The notes beneath the pieces were generated by a model that ran no database searches, was not told the DNA's origin, and saw only the letters and a list, made by a program, of their open reading frames with translations. Below, piece after piece: positions 8,492 to 20,880 of a DNA stretch of 64,000 nucleotides (its first letter is position 1; the number at the start of each line of letters is the position of its first letter). Where the stretch lies: assembly GCF_001540865.1 (NCBI RefSeq), contig NC_033628.1, forward strand, positions 3,049,077 through 3,113,076, given 5' to 3'. The translations under genes were made by a program, and so were the position numbers. The stretch comes from Ananas comosus (Eukaryota; Streptophyta; Magnoliopsida; Poales; Bromeliaceae).

Positions 8492-11400
8492 ATGGGAGGT
8501 GATCTCTATGCATTGGACTTCGACGGCATCCTCTGCGACAGCTGCGGCGAGAGCTCCCTCTCCGCTCTCAAGGTTTTTTTTTTTTGTCATTTTCTAATTT
8601 ACAATTTTTTTTTCAAAAAAAAAAGACTAATTTTATTATAGGTTAATTATTTACCCTCTCTCACTCTCTCTGTCTCTGTAAATAGGCTGCTAAGATTCGG
8701 TGGTCTTCTCTGTTCGATCAAGTGAATTTGTCCACGGAAGAGTGGATTATTGACCAAATGCACATTGTGAGCTTCGCCCCTCACTTTTTTCTTTTTTAAA
8801 AAAATTTTGGAAGAGAAACTACATAATTCATGTACTCCAAATCATCAGAGATTGTTGGAATATACCCAATTTATGGAATATACCCAATTTATTTGTCTTT
8901 GAATGTACGAAAATTTGAGGTATTTTCTTGTTTTTTGTTCCATTGAGACATGACCAGAACGAAGCCGGAATTTATTTTTGGTGGGGCCAAAAATTATAAA
9001 GTAAATTATAACAAAAGTTCAGAATATAAAGAACAAGGTTTCTACAAAAAATATTTTACTTTGGCCTCTTGAATTTATAATATTTTAATTTTTTCTATAC
9101 CATAAGTATGGATCTTTATGTAATTTTTAAAAAAAGTTGAGGGGGGCCATGATTACTGTGGGCCTAGCAATAGCTCCTTCCCTAGACATGATCTACATTA
9201 TTAGAAGTATTGAGAAATCAAAGTCTACAATTTTTGGAGCTCTTTTACCTGCTAATAATATATAGTAGTGGCGATGTTTAGACATGCGTCTGCTTTTATG
9301 CCTTGATAGGAACAAAGAGGCAGCCAATTCTCTTGCTTGTAGAGTTTAAATCAAATATGATGAAGTAAGGCCTTAACAACCACTAGGAATAATCTATTGA
9401 TGTAGCATGAAAAAAAAAATTGTCTTTATCCTGCAAGAGTAAAAATTTAGACCTTGTTTGATGTTGTTACGTCTATTGTTTTTATAAATAAAAAAAAAAT
9501 ACCATATGATTAGACGTGCAGGTTGGTGGATTTCTTGCTTTTGTTGTCGTCTTTGTCAGATAGCTTGTAGTGAAACTTGGATAGATGTGAAAAGTAGCAA
9601 TTTTATGTTACTATTGTGTTTTGTTTCAGCAAATTCAGCAAACATTACATCAATACCTAACGAGACCTTAACAATTCATTTTGAGTGATAAAGCTGTCTA
9701 ATCTAACAAATGTCTCTAACTTCTGCCAGCTTCGTCCTGTGGTCGAAACTGGATATGAAAATCTGTTGCTTGTTAGGTTGCTATTGGAAATTCAGATACC
9801 ATCAATTCGAAAATCATCGGTAAGCACTGTTATCTAATAATTTAGATCTTTAATGTTGGAAAGAAATCACTAAGCAGTAGGTTTTGTCTAATGAGGTTGT
9901 ACTTCTATTCTATACAAACTAGGTTGCAGATGGGCTGAGTATCCAGGCCATATTGGAGAACTGGTTGCAACTGAAGCCCGTCATTATGAAAGAGTGGAAT
10001 GAAGAGAGAGATGCTTTGATTGATCTGTTTGGTAAAGTGAGGGATGAATGGATAAGGAATGACTTTTCAGGGTGGATAGGCGCTAACAGGTAATAAGTAC
10101 GAACCATTATTTCTTCAATCTCATTCATTACAGGCTCTTGCAACGAATGCTCGACTCTTGCGTTGGACAGAGTCCACTGTTCAATAGTTAATAGTTAAGA
10201 GTATTTACTTATGAAATTCATTTTAGTGAGAAATGATATCAATGTATGTCAAAAAATATTGCATAATTTCCTCCCAACTGAAGTTTATAACTATATTAGC
10301 CGCGTAATTTTGGTAACAACAATAAGATGCATTGCATTGATTCTAATTTGTGAAAGTGTTTGGTGCTTTCAAGGTGCTGTCAAGTTTTTACGGCAATTAC
10401 TTTTTTTCATGAGATACGTAATTATTCTATCATTATTTATAAAAAACAAAAATGAAAACCCTCAACCGGTAGGGTGTGTTGTTCATTGTGTTTTGTTTTT
10501 CGTCGATTCTGTTATTCTTAGTTACTCATTAACAAGTTTTGCATCAGATCTTATTTTCCTTTGGAAAACAAATATTGAGAATAAATCAATAACTTTATTA
10601 ACTTCTAGAGTAACGCTTACTATAGTTTTATGTGTATGGAAGCCTTCGTGCTTATTAGTTGTTTTCAATGATAGAACTTCTAAATTGACAATTCATAACG
10701 TTAAATATGATCGAGCATTTAAAGTATTTAGAAACTAAATTTCTTTATCCTTCGTAATTATTATAAAGTCCATCAAGCGGGTATAAAATGAACGGTTAAA
10801 TTGAACAGCCTTTGACAAATAGAAAATCGGATTCTTCAAATGAAGATCAGAGTTATTTAATTTGATTTAGATAGTGAATAAATTTTCTATAAAAAATTCA
10901 ACCGATTTGGTTTCTTCTATAACATTAAACTAGAAAGTGCCCCATTCCCATTGTTAAAATTATCAATTTTGAGGCCTTTTGATTGTATGGTATGGTGTTA
11001 AAAAATCATGAAACAGTTTCTGTAAAGTTCAAATGTTCTAAATCATTTTTAATGGTATCGATTGTTTATCTAGAATCTCTATCATCAAAAACTACTTATG
11101 AGTATGAAGGCAATTGCACTCATGAAAGTATAGTAGTCGGACCCTAATTTCTAATAACAACATTGGTAATAACAACGAGTTTGCAAACAAACTAATGAGA
11201 ATAAAAACAGGAGAAAACTGTGAACTTATAGTCTCTTTCATAAAATAGCAGACTCTCTTAGCTTGACAGTCCTAATGTTACTATGTAATCTCCTCCATTA
11301 CAGTTGTCAACCTCTCTATTATAGCAAAATAGTCGATGTCTGTAATCTGTTCTCTTTAGTTTCCAATCACTCACAGCCTTTCATGGCAGCCGTATTTTAA

Positions 11401-13378
11401 TGCATTTATGATTTTTAACCAAACTTCAATAATCTTAAACAATTTAAGACCAAAGCTGGTTCTTATGACGAAATAGTAATAGAAGATTTTCTGAACTATT
11501 ACAACATCTAGTGAAATTAATTCTACTATAGCTACACAGCTTCCTCCTTTGACTCTAAAGTAAGTGCGTAAATAGCTGCTTTTACTCATATACTTTTTTT
11601 AACCAATGAAATCGACAATTCATATATTGACCAGTAGATGACGCTGCAGATTTTATCCAGGTGTAGCCGATGCCTTAAGATTTTCAAGCTCTGAAGTGTA
11701 TATTGTCACTACAAAGCAGGTATTGTCTTTATTTTCTTAAGGATTTTTTTTCTGTTTCTACAATTGTCTCTTCATGTCAAACTCCAAAGTCTTTTTAAAA
11801 GCAAATTCTTTAATACCTAACAGTTCTCCCATTAGTAGTTTAGTTGCATATGCTATCATATTTATACCGCTGTAAAACATTGTAGGATCATTTTTTGTCC
11901 TTGTATTCTCTCCATCTCTAATTGGTCTTGTGTTGGCTTCAGAGCAGATTTGCCGAAGCATTGTTGCGAGAACTCGCTGGAGTTAATATCCCTTCTGAAA
12001 GAATATATGGCTTAGGGACTGGGTTAGTATAAATTTGTGCACTTCAGTTCTGTCATTCCCATTTCAGGTCATTGTTTTATGATTTGACATCTTATTGATT
12101 TTCAGGCCAAAAGTAGAAGTGCTAAAACAGCTGCAGTCAATGTCACAGCATGACGGTCTGAAACTTCAGTAAGTTCTAACTAATGTGGTTCATATTCATG
12201 TAATGCGTCAATTTTTTATTCATGTTAAAGTTAACAATTGTAATTATTGTAAGTACTGCATGTGTTCCTTTGTTCAAGTAGTAGTCTCTTATTCTGTACA
12301 TTGTGATTATTGTGATTCTTTTCCCCTAACTCTTGTGGTTCATATTCATGTAATGTGTCAATTGAACATTTTTGGTACATGTTGAAATTAACAATTGTAA
12401 CCATCTCATATTCTAAATACTGCATGTGTTCCTTTTAGCAAGTAGTAGTACTATCTTATTCTGCACATTATTGTTCTTTTCCCCTAATTCATATTTTGTC
12501 GCATTCATAAAATGTAAAACTATTGGTTTTTAAGACTCCCAACAAATAATCTTTAGCAACAAAGGGGAGGAAAAGCAAAACTAACTACCGAAGTACGATA
12601 TCCTCTCTAAATAGAATCTCAAGTGCTACTTCTATTACACTGGAAAGCATAGGATTTACTTGTTACATTACCAGACATTCAGAAAAGCAACAGAAAAGAA
12701 TTCTTTTCTTTTCTTCTCCCACTCTGATGTCAAATCCAAGTGCATTGAAAGCGTTCAAATGTTTGCGACTAATTTAACTTTAGCCAGCATCATCAGACAG
12801 CCAAAGCATGTAGCCATTCCTATTAAATGTGGCATAGCTCTTGGTCTAATGAGTAATAGTATATCAAACCATATAGATTATCCAATGGGCGATGCACCAA
12901 AGGTGAACAATATCTGAGTTTACTTAAGAGAAAGTTGATTTTAGCTCCTTTAATAGGCAGCTATCTTTGAGTTTGAAATCATGCACATATAAGATAGAAG
13001 GGTTGATGGGAATATAATAGGAGGTAGTGCACTTCTTCCATCCTATTTGTCTATGACAAGTGCATTCTTGAAAATACTTTTGCTTATTTTACTAATTTGG
13101 TCCTGGCCAGTTTTGTGGAGGATCGGCTTGCAACCTTGAAGAACGTCATCAAAGATCCCGCACTTGATCAATGGAATTTGTATCTTGGTAATCTTTTTCG
13201 TCTCTGCTTGTTCAGTGTTGTACTGGCTGTTAAGTACCTCTCTTACAGTTGCTCTTAATATTGTCTTCTTTTGGCAGGGAGGTGGGGATACAACACAGAG
13301 AAAGAGAGGGAGGAAGCAGGAAGTATCCCAAGGATTCGCCTGTTGGACCTCACTGACTTCAGCGAAAAGCTAAAATAA
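8492..13378 (+). CDS. HAD-superfamily hydrolase, nine coding exons, 269 aa
   Basis: Coding exons: 8492-8572, 8686-8766, 9730-9819, 9923-10089, 11650-11719, 11943-12022, 12106-12168, 13111-13187, 13278-13378. All introns are GT-AG and the frame is continuous to TAA. HAD motifs appear in order: motif I DFDGILCDS (residues 9-17), motif II Thr in VYIVTTKQ (about 156-163), motif III Lys in GPKVEVLKQL (about 190-199), motif IV acidic pair in FVEDR (about 212-216). The helical insert between motifs I and II contains a C1-type cap region. The likely role is a soluble Mg-dependent phosphatase or dehalogenase-like enzyme; the substrate is unknown. No clear transit peptide. The ATG follows a 22-T tract and TATAGCAG, so an intron in the 5' UTR is likely and the first exon was not located. 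Its 3' end faces the MESD-like gene. Confidence 0.87.
12183..12490. repeat. Tandem duplication of about 150 bp in HAD intron 7
   Basis: Two diverged copies, about 12183-12333 and 12334-12490. Both begin GTGGTTCATATTCATGTAAT and share TTAACAATTGTAA, TACTGCATGTGTTCCTTT, AAGTAGTAGT and TTCTTTTCCCCTAA. Non-coding. Confidence 0.85.
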
Positions 13379-14563
13379 CTGAATTTTAGGCTTTGTTAAT
13401 GCTTGCGAATCCAATTCATTCAACTAGATTTGGGCAATTGCAAGCACATAAATTTATACCTGATGATTTTTATTTTTTTTTTTCAAGAAACCACATTTCA
13501 AATTCTAGAATTTTCTGTTATTCCCTTTTTTGTGTTGGTGATTGAGTTTTCTGTGTAGATTTTTGCTAGCATGGAATGCATCACGGAGCTCTATGGGCAT
13601 CAACTCAGCTAACCAGTTTGGCCCTAATTGGAGCTTTTTCCAATGAGTTGTTTGAGTAGAGCTCGTTGAAAAAACTGTTTGGTTCCTCGGAAAAATGTGG
13701 GAATGATCTTTTAGGAAATTTTTTTTTTTGTGAAAACTCTCTTTTCGACGGTTTTTGTTTTCTGGATAAAAAATTCAAAAAAGAAAAACACTATTTTTCC
13801 ATAAAATTCGGATTTTTTTTTTCGGAAAAACTATTTTTCCTAGCAATCAAACAAACAAAAAATAATTTTTCAAATAGAAAATTATTTTTTTGAGATATTT
13901 TGGTTTTCAGAAACCGAACACCCCCTAAAAACCTATTCATGAATGATCTTACATGTCAAAATCGCTATTAGATATATCAATTACATGCCGGCCTGGTTTG
14001 GTTACAATTACATCCTTGTCCTCCAAGTTTTATGCAATAGTGCACCGTCAAGATGGCAAAATGTTTGCACACTGTAATATTCAATGCAGTTTGTTTAGGC
14101 AACGGAAAAGAAGTTCACACATTTTTTTTTTTCACTTATTTAGATTTCCAGAAATATTAGTTTGCAAACAATCGAATTGGATATCTATTTGCCAGTGCAT
14201 TCAGTTGTAGCTAAACAGCAAACTCGAACTACTTGAGGAACTAAGAACTTGAACTACATTAGTGTTCTATGAAGAAACAGAGTAAGCCCACATCTCATCA
14301 GGATTCTGGACCATAGAACTTGAAGATGAGGCAAAATTTTGCTAGCAACTTTCCAAGGTGATGCAAAAGTAGTATCAACATTGATAATTGCAATGTCGCT
14401 AGTGGCGAGTACACACTTCCATTCTTCACTCTTGACAACCTAAAGTAGGAAAGAATTGATTGAATTTCAACCTATTATTATGATGTTATAATTCAATAAC
14501 GTAGTAAAGACTTGATTATATCTTCCTTTCTATTGGTGACACAAAGGCGGCCTCGAAGCAATT
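13379..14563. other. Convergent intergenic region with 3' UTRs and a possible MITE relic
   Basis: Separates the stop codons of the HAD gene (plus) and the MESD-like gene (minus), so both 3' UTRs and poly(A) signals should lie here. The part 13655-13927 is rich in GGAAAAA/TTTTTCC inverted words and carries CTGTTTGGTTCC on the left and GAACACCCCCTAA on the right, resembling a decayed MITE. The short frames here are not gene-like. Confidence 0.45.
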
Positions 14564-17500
14564 CTACAACTCATCTTCGTAACCAACATGATCTTCAGTA
14601 GAAGCTTGGTTCTCAGCAACACTCCTCTTTCTCCTCAGCATCTCAATGACTTCGTCGAGAGGAGGATCTCCAGGCCTTCGATAGACTAGATCCCCGATCT
14701 TCATCTCATATGCCTCCGGCTGGCTCAGGACAAACTCTTTCAGCTACAGAATAGATCATCAGTCAGAACTGCTTGTGTAGTCTAAAATCTCAAGCGGATG
14801 ACAGTAAAATCAATAATATTTGCCAAGAGAATGTACCTAAATTCTAAAGTTCCGAATAAAGGAACTCCAAATTTGTTTTCTTTGCTATGAAGGTACATTG
14901 TTAACAATAATATAATATTGAAAATAATGAGGTTAGTTTCGTACAGTTGGAAGTATTGGGACAAACTACGATTGAAGCAAATTTTTGAACAGGATCAAAA
15001 GTAGTTATGACCACATGATAGATAAAAAAAGCCAAACAAATAATTCCTACTCATGATTAGGGATATGCAGTAGGTCATCGGATTGAGTTTGACTCCAATT
15101 AAGTCAATACCTCTTCTATATCTTGCCCCCTCTCCAGAGTGAACATGATGGTACTCAGATCGAAAGCCATGAACTTGGTCTCCACAGAGCCAGTTCTCAG
15201 TAATTTGCTCCATTTCATAGCAATTTCAGGTATTTCCTCCTGAAAAGATTTCAAATTAGAGAAAACGTGAATATAAAAGCTTGAACATCATATGGAGCAA
15301 AATTTCTTTCATATCATCCTGAAAAACTTAATATCTATAAAACATAATGCAAAGCTGATCGTACTTCAAGTTGTTGAAGAAAAACTTGTGCAGTCCTCAA
15401 CAAAACTAACAAATTGACATCCATAATTTAAATAAGTTCAAGTAATTAGAAACCAACACTTCATAACTGAATTATAGCAAAACAACAAAATCTTGTCACG
15501 TGCTACAAGTGCAGATGCTAGTTCTAACTATATCAAATGCCCAGTAACTATGAAACTTTGGACATCGACGAGAAGTGATCTTCTTTGCCAAACAATGTTG
15601 TAAGCATGTGAGCATTCTTCCACAACATAATTTTGAGTCAAGATGGCTCAATTATTCCTTGATCAATTGTCAGTTGTGATTAACCTTACAATCTGAAATA
15701 ATTGGTCATGAGAAACCAACAAACGAGATTATTCTCTGATGAAACTTAAACTGATAGTATGAAGCTACTAAAACTATGTACAGGGTTAATGATCACAGAT
15801 CGAGGGAAGAGTTCTATTGATCCTCCATGAGAAATGCCCTAGACAAGGAGGAAAATGATGGGCAACTCCACTTATCTATGAATGAATAGTTACTGGCCCA
15901 AAGGTCTAATATAGACAAAAGTCCAACACCAAGCAATCAAACCTTCAAAACAGGAAAACCTCAAATCCTAAGCAATCAAAACTAGATATTAAAACATGAT
16001 TTTTGACAAAAAGATAAATGAGACCAACTATAATCACCATATTTTTGGGCTGAAAGCTGTTCCGCATGATGCGGAAAACTGTATTTAGCTGGAGCACACT
16101 AAAACCTTTTTAGCTGTTAACACTATGTTTCAATCATGCCGGCACTTCTTAAATTTTAGTGAAAATTTAACCAACCCAATCACCAACCAAAAACCGGTAT
16201 ACCCTAGCCTTCGTTTTCAACCAAGACAATATTCAGCACAGAAATAAAGATCTTTTTCATATGAGAAAACTTTGAATTATCATAGTAAGTAAAGCTCACT
16301 AAAAGTAGGAAAATAAGATATTCAGCATAAGTATGTCCCAGTAAATTAGAACATATCACACCATGAGAAACATCGCAGCCAGAAATTTGGCATGCAATCA
16401 AACAACGAGATTTCTTGAAAAACAAAGAATCTAGATGAAAAAAAAAAAAAAAAAAAACTTTGTGAAATAAACCTTCAAAGGTTAAAGCCTTTCTGAGTAT
16501 GAATTGCTGCAATGGCATGTTTAAGGTAACTGCTGTTATGCAAAGCTATCTCATGTTGACATCTCTCATTAACCAGTGAACTATCATAGTCATGCATTCA
16601 ACAATGTTTAATGACAAAATTTCCCATCATTCATCCATGGCAAATCACCAAAACCTCGACTAGTATAGCTTACAATATATATAGTTGTTGAAACAGTTTC
16701 ATTATGCATACAATGGGGCCTTACCCAGTGACCAGTGATCACTCAATGAAATCATCAATGCCACTAATCCGCACAGAAAATGAGTATTCGCTTCTTACCA
16801 AAACTAAAATGGCTAATCATGATAGCAAAGCAGATCACCAAACTAAAATTTAAAATCTAAATTCTGAATAAATAAAAGGTTACAGATATAATTGTTAAAT
16901 ATATTCCAAGGTCATTTTCTCTTATATCGAAATTTTGCTAACATGATATCAGAGACAATCCTAAACTCATTCGTTCTGTTACATTGTGGGTTCGATCCCA
17001 CCTGTTAACCCCACACGCCATGTATATAAGAATTTCTTACCCCATATTCACAACATGACAAGTTCTTAGTAATAATTCAAACAATAAACAAGAAGATAAC
17101 AGTTCCCCAAGAGAAAAATCACAATAAACGACCATAATCCCGATCAAAATCAAGAACCTAAATGCACAGCATTCTCAATAACGCATCAAAATCAACATAA
17201 GAACAAAGCATCGAAACCCCAAACTATGATCTCAAAAACTCTAATCACATTTTAGCTCCATTTACTCGAAAAGTACTCAAAATTCCTAGGAAACGAATCA
17301 ATTCGCGATAGGCATCATTGATCGCCATACGTACCCTAGAGCGCGAGACTCCCAACCGGAGCTTGACGAATCCGTAGGAGGGCCCGGTGTGGCTCCGCAT
17401 CAACTCGGCCTGGATCTCGGAGGGGCGCATACGGGAGAAATCTGGCGGGGGCTCAGAGGAGCTCCGCTGCGGTCCCCGCCGCTTCTCCCCCCACCGCCGC

Positions 17501-17646
17501 CATTCCTCGTCCTCCTCGTCGTCCACCACGTCGTCGAGCTCGTCGGGGATGCTCACCGTGCGCTTCGACTCCTCCGATACCTTCGCGAGGAGGAAGAAGA
17601 CGAAGACAAAGAGGAGGAGGACGAAGAGGGAGGAGCTTCGCGACAT
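14564..17646 (-). CDS. MESD-like endoplasmic-reticulum chaperone, three exons, 206 aa
   Basis: Exons on the minus strand: 17646-17335, 15239-15111, 14743-14564 (TAG stop), joined by GT-AG introns of 2095 and 367 bp with an uninterrupted frame. Residues 5-21 (SSLFVLLLFVFVFFLLA) form a signal peptide or signal anchor. An acidic stretch (VVDDEEDEEW, about 40-49) precedes the family motif DFSRMRPSEIQAELM (about 69-83). The core in exons 2-3 (KFMAFDLSTIMFTLERGQ, then YEMKIGDLVYRRPGD) matches the MESD fold, where animal proteins have a similar 'FIV...IFMLRDG...VYPG' layout. The last residues are GYEDEL, resembling the KDEL/REDL ER-retrieval signals. Animal MESD assists folding of LDL-receptor-family proteins; the client in plants is unknown. 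Family assignment is from memory of conserved residues. Confidence 0.85.
16910..17020. repeat. LTR-retrotransposon primer-binding-site remnant in MESD-like intron 1
   Basis: ATGATATCAGAGACAATCC followed by GTGGGTTCGATCCCACC has the layout seen just inside many plant LTR retrotransposons (TGGTATCAGAGC then a 'ggttcgaatcccac' phrase). The GTTCGATCC also looks like a tRNA B-box, but no tRNA cloverleaf can be drawn. No LTR pair was found. Confidence 0.35.
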
Positions 17647-17739
17647 TGTTGAGGAGCTCGAGCTCGTGCTCGGAAATATTTTTTTTTTTCAATTATTTTA
17701 TGAAGTATTATAATTATAAAAGTAGTTGTTTGAAAAACT

Positions 17740-17795
17740 ACGGACCGTCTCTAGAGCGATTGGCAAATAACTTGGTGCTTCACATCTGAAATTTT
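17740..17795 (+). mobile_element. SINE 5' fragment upstream of the MESD-like gene
   Basis: ACGGACCGTCTCTAGAGCGA and TTGGCAAATAACTTGGTG match the head of the SINE at 18282 (accgtccgtagagcaaatggcaaaaggcttggtgg). It begins about 95 bp upstream of the MESD-like ATG on the opposite strand. B-box lost. Confidence 0.5.
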
Positions 17796-17799
17796 TAAA

Positions 17800-18265
17800 T
17801 TCAAATTTAAATTTAAATTTATATTTTTAATTAAATTTATTTTTAAATAAAATAAATAAAGTAAAAGTTAAAAGAATAGAGAAATTGATAATTTTGAATT
17901 ACCTGTCTAATCTTTCAAACTTCAATTTTACCGTCTATTGATTTATTTGATTGAATCAAATAAACAATAATAGTTGCAATTTAATTTTTAACTAATTATT
18001 TATTTTAACAATTATATAATTATAAAAATTTATATAAAATATATTTACTATATATTAAAATTTTAAAGACAAAATATCGTTGAATAATTCAAATCAAACA
18101 AATTGAAAGATTAGATAATATAATCAAAATTTAAAAAAAATTAAATAGTAAATTTAAATTTATTCATAGCTCAGAAAAACTTTATATATATTAAATTATT
18201 TATAAAATAAATTTAAATTTTGCCAGATAAGTAAAAAATATATAATACTATAAATGAATTGCAAC
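17800..18265. other. AT-rich intergenic DNA
   Basis: Very AT-rich, with repeated AAATTTAAATTT words. No gene or terminal repeat recognised. Confidence 0.4.
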
Positions 18266-18281
18266 AAATCATTCATCAATT

Positions 18282-18440
18282 ACCGACCGTCCGTAGAGCA
18301 AATGGCAAAAGGCTTGGTGGCGGGTATCCGAGACCCAAGTTCGAATCCTAGTTGATTCACATTTCCAGCTAAATTTATTTCTAAATAAAATAAATGAAGC
18401 GGGTAGCGTGCTACCTATATCTCAAAAAAAAAAAAAAAAA
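18282..18440 (+). mobile_element. tRNA-derived SINE with poly(A) tail and TSD
   Basis: Head ACCGACCGTCCGTAGAGCAA and GGCAAAAGGCTTGGTGG (A-box region), B-box AGTTCGAATCC at about 18340-18350, a body ending GCGGGTAGCGTGCTACCTAT, then A(17+). Flanks AATCATTCATCAATT (18267-18281) and AATCATTCATCCATT (from 18441) match 14 of 15, a typical L1-driven target duplication. Two further copies lie at 1531-1668 and 17740-17795. Confidence 0.88.
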
Positions 18441-18455
18441 AATCATTCATCCATT

Positions 18456-19548
18456 TATTTATTCTCCTACTGCATTTGTTGTCATACTACATTTTTAAGG
18501 ACCTACAAACCGATGTGGGAAATCTAGTAAAAGTAGTAAATGTTATACCGTATTTAGAAACAGTAAAATATGGTAAATAATATACTCTGTGCTCTAACAC
18601 CTGGAGAAATTTTGGTTGTAGATGGAAATTCAAAGAAGATGGATAGAAGCTTAAACATTGTGAGTAAAAAATCTTATTTGGAGGCAGTAATTCATTTACC
18701 ACTTTAATAGCATAACTATTTATTAAAATATACTAATAAATCACGTTCACCAAAGACACGTACGTTCTCTCTCACTCATGCACCAGATGTATATCATCAT
18801 GACAAGCTTGAGCCGTACACCATGGGGGCTCGATCGGCCGTACCCGCTCACCCAAAAGCACCCTCAAGACACTGTAGACTCGCTCCTCAGCAATTGCTAA
18901 ATGTACTCAATTCTAGTTTAATTAGAAGTTTTATTCTAATTTAAATTCAAAATCTATTTAATTTATCTCGCGTAGATTTCATTTGTCCACCCTAATCTAC
19001 CTTGAATTTGACTACAAATCTATTCAAATTCTAACAATTTTATAGAGTAATAAATAAGTATAAATTAATAATGTTTAATTAGTGTGAGAAGCAAAAGAAA
19101 GGATTAAGAACAGAATTGTACCTTACTGTACTTATTATAATTAATTAATACAGTACTTGTTATTATCATTAATTAATACGGAATGGTCAATCAGTATTTG
19201 GTTGTATATTCATTAATTATAGTAGAATGCTAAGAATTATATAAGATAGTAGTTGCAGCAAGACTGTTTACAATTATGTAAGCATGTAAGGACAAACTTA
19301 CATTTAAGTTCAAATACGAACTTAAAACTAAAAGCTTGAATTCAAATTAACATTTCCAGTGTAAACTGAAATGTAATTTAAATTTGTAGGGTTCACAATT
19401 AAAGCTAATAATGTAAACATGAATTTACAATTCAAATTCCAGTTGAAAAATAAAAATTTAAAACATAAGTTAGAAATAAAAATAAACACCAAATACCACC
19501 TTGTTTACTTTTGATTACGTTTTTACGTAAAATTGAGTATCAATTTCA
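18456..19548. other. Intergenic DNA without recognisable gene
   Basis: AT-rich with one GC-rich patch at 18770-18890 (minus-strand frame 18487-18702 has no recognisable domain). No element ends identified. Confidence 0.4.
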
Positions 19549-19556
19549 ACCTGCGG

Positions 19557-20306
19557 TAGGGCTGTAAAACGGGCAGGGCGGCACGTGGGCCGCCCGGCCC
19601 GGCACGACCTCGGCCCGGGCTACAGCCCGGCAAAGGTACTGTAGCATCCGTGTCGGGCCAGGCTGGTCCGAGGCTCTAGGCCGTGCTGGACTGCCCTTTT
19701 GGAGTCTGACGGCCCGACACGGCACGGCCCGAAACAGGCCTGGGCCGTGCCGGGCAGAGGTAAAGCTGGCTAATCGGCACAGCACGGCCCGGCCCGCTTG
19801 AGCCGTGCCAGCCGGGCCCGAACCACATGCCCCAAGGCAACTGTCTTGGACCATGTGGTCTGAGCTCCTGGGGAGGAGGGCTCCTGTCAAGTCTCAAGGT
19901 CTGCTAGGGAGGTGCAGTTTGGCCCAATGGACCAAAATATTTTAGTCCATTGAACTAAAATCTACCTTTTTATTTAAAAAAATTTATTTATTTTTTAAAA
20001 AAATTAAATATTTACTTTAGTATAATTATTTTTATATTTTTTATTATTTTAATCAAAATGTTAATTTTAAATAAAAATATTGGATGTTTATATTTTAGAT
20101 TTTTTTAAAAAAAATTAAAAATAAATATTTTATTAGGCCGGCCCGAAACACGGCCCGTGCCTCCCAGGCCGAAGGGCCGTACCGGGCCAGAGGGTAGATA
20201 AGCTGGGCCCGGCACGGCCCGGCCTAAAATTAAATTCGAGGCGGCCGGGCCGGGCTGCCCGAGCTCGTTTCGGCCCAAAAATGTGGACGTGCCAGCATTC
20301 ACCCCT
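19557..20306. mobile_element. Non-autonomous hAT element with GC-rich ends, copy 1
   Basis: Ends TAGGGCTGTAAAACGGGC and ...GCATTCACCCCT, flanked by ACCTGCGG (19549-19556) and ACCTGCAG (20307-20314), an 8-bp duplication with one mismatch. Both arms are full of GGCCCGGCACGG/CCGTGCCGGGCC words (19570-19830 and 20136-20280) around an AT-rich centre. No transposase. The open frames in the GC-rich arms (19546-19897, 20105-20302, minus) are products of base composition, not genes. Same family as 28649, 29716 and 52094. Confidence 0.75.
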
Positions 20307-20339
20307 ACCTGCAGGTTTCGATTTTTTTTTCTTTTTTTT

Positions 20340-20620
20340 TTAAAAAAAATGAATCCAAAATTTGAATGGTTTTTATTAAGTTGTAAACTTTGCCGAAATG
20401 TTAGACTTTTTTAAAAGTTGATGTCGACATTTTAGCTGGCTATGTAAATTACAAATATAAGTTCAATTTTCAGTTTATAAATTAAAATTAAAATTTTTAT
20501 TTAAAATTGAATTCATATTTAAATATAATTTTCTATTTAATTTGAAGCACAAATTTTTGAATTTTTGAATTAAGATATATCTATTTTAGCATGCCGAGTG
20601 CGTGATATTGAAAAGACTAA
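20340..20620. repeat. Dispersed repeat, copy 1 of a pair with 23545-23850
   Basis: Long collinear match with 23545-23850: TTAGACTTTTTTAAAAGTTG, ATTGAATTCATATTTAAATA and AAGATATATCTATTTT, then a GCATGC(C/T) word. AT-rich, non-coding; identity of the element is unknown. Confidence 0.75.
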
Positions 20621-20880
20621 AAATGAGGTAAATTTATTTAAAAATTTAGATATTTTAGGTACAGGATATTTATGAAAAGTAACAATGATTAAAAGTTTAC
20701 TAAAATATTTAACTCTATTAACGTCTCGGGCCTTGCCACCACCAAAAATGTTTAAGTCGGATTAAGAGTATTAGCTTTATTATATCGTATATATAGGACT
20801 ATCTGGAATCTCACACTTTTTTTTTTTGATAACTGATATAAGTATTTGTACAATAGACTACTGTTTACGTAATTAGAGAT

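Noticed and set aside
10211..10738. 175-codon open frame as a gene
   Set aside because: Lies wholly in a HAD intron, has no domain, and partly consists of a dispersed repeat.
16975..17010. tRNA gene (GTGGGTTCGATCCCACC)
   Set aside because: Only a T-arm-like palindrome; no acceptor, D or anticodon arms can be placed. Better explained as a retrotransposon primer-binding region.
17387..17713. Plus-strand frames opposite MESD-like exon 1
   Set aside because: Antisense shadows of a GC-rich coding exon.
19546..20302. Open frames of 65-114 codons, minus strand
   Set aside because: Produced by the GC-rich arms of a hAT element; Pro/Gly/Arg/Ala composition with no family resemblance.
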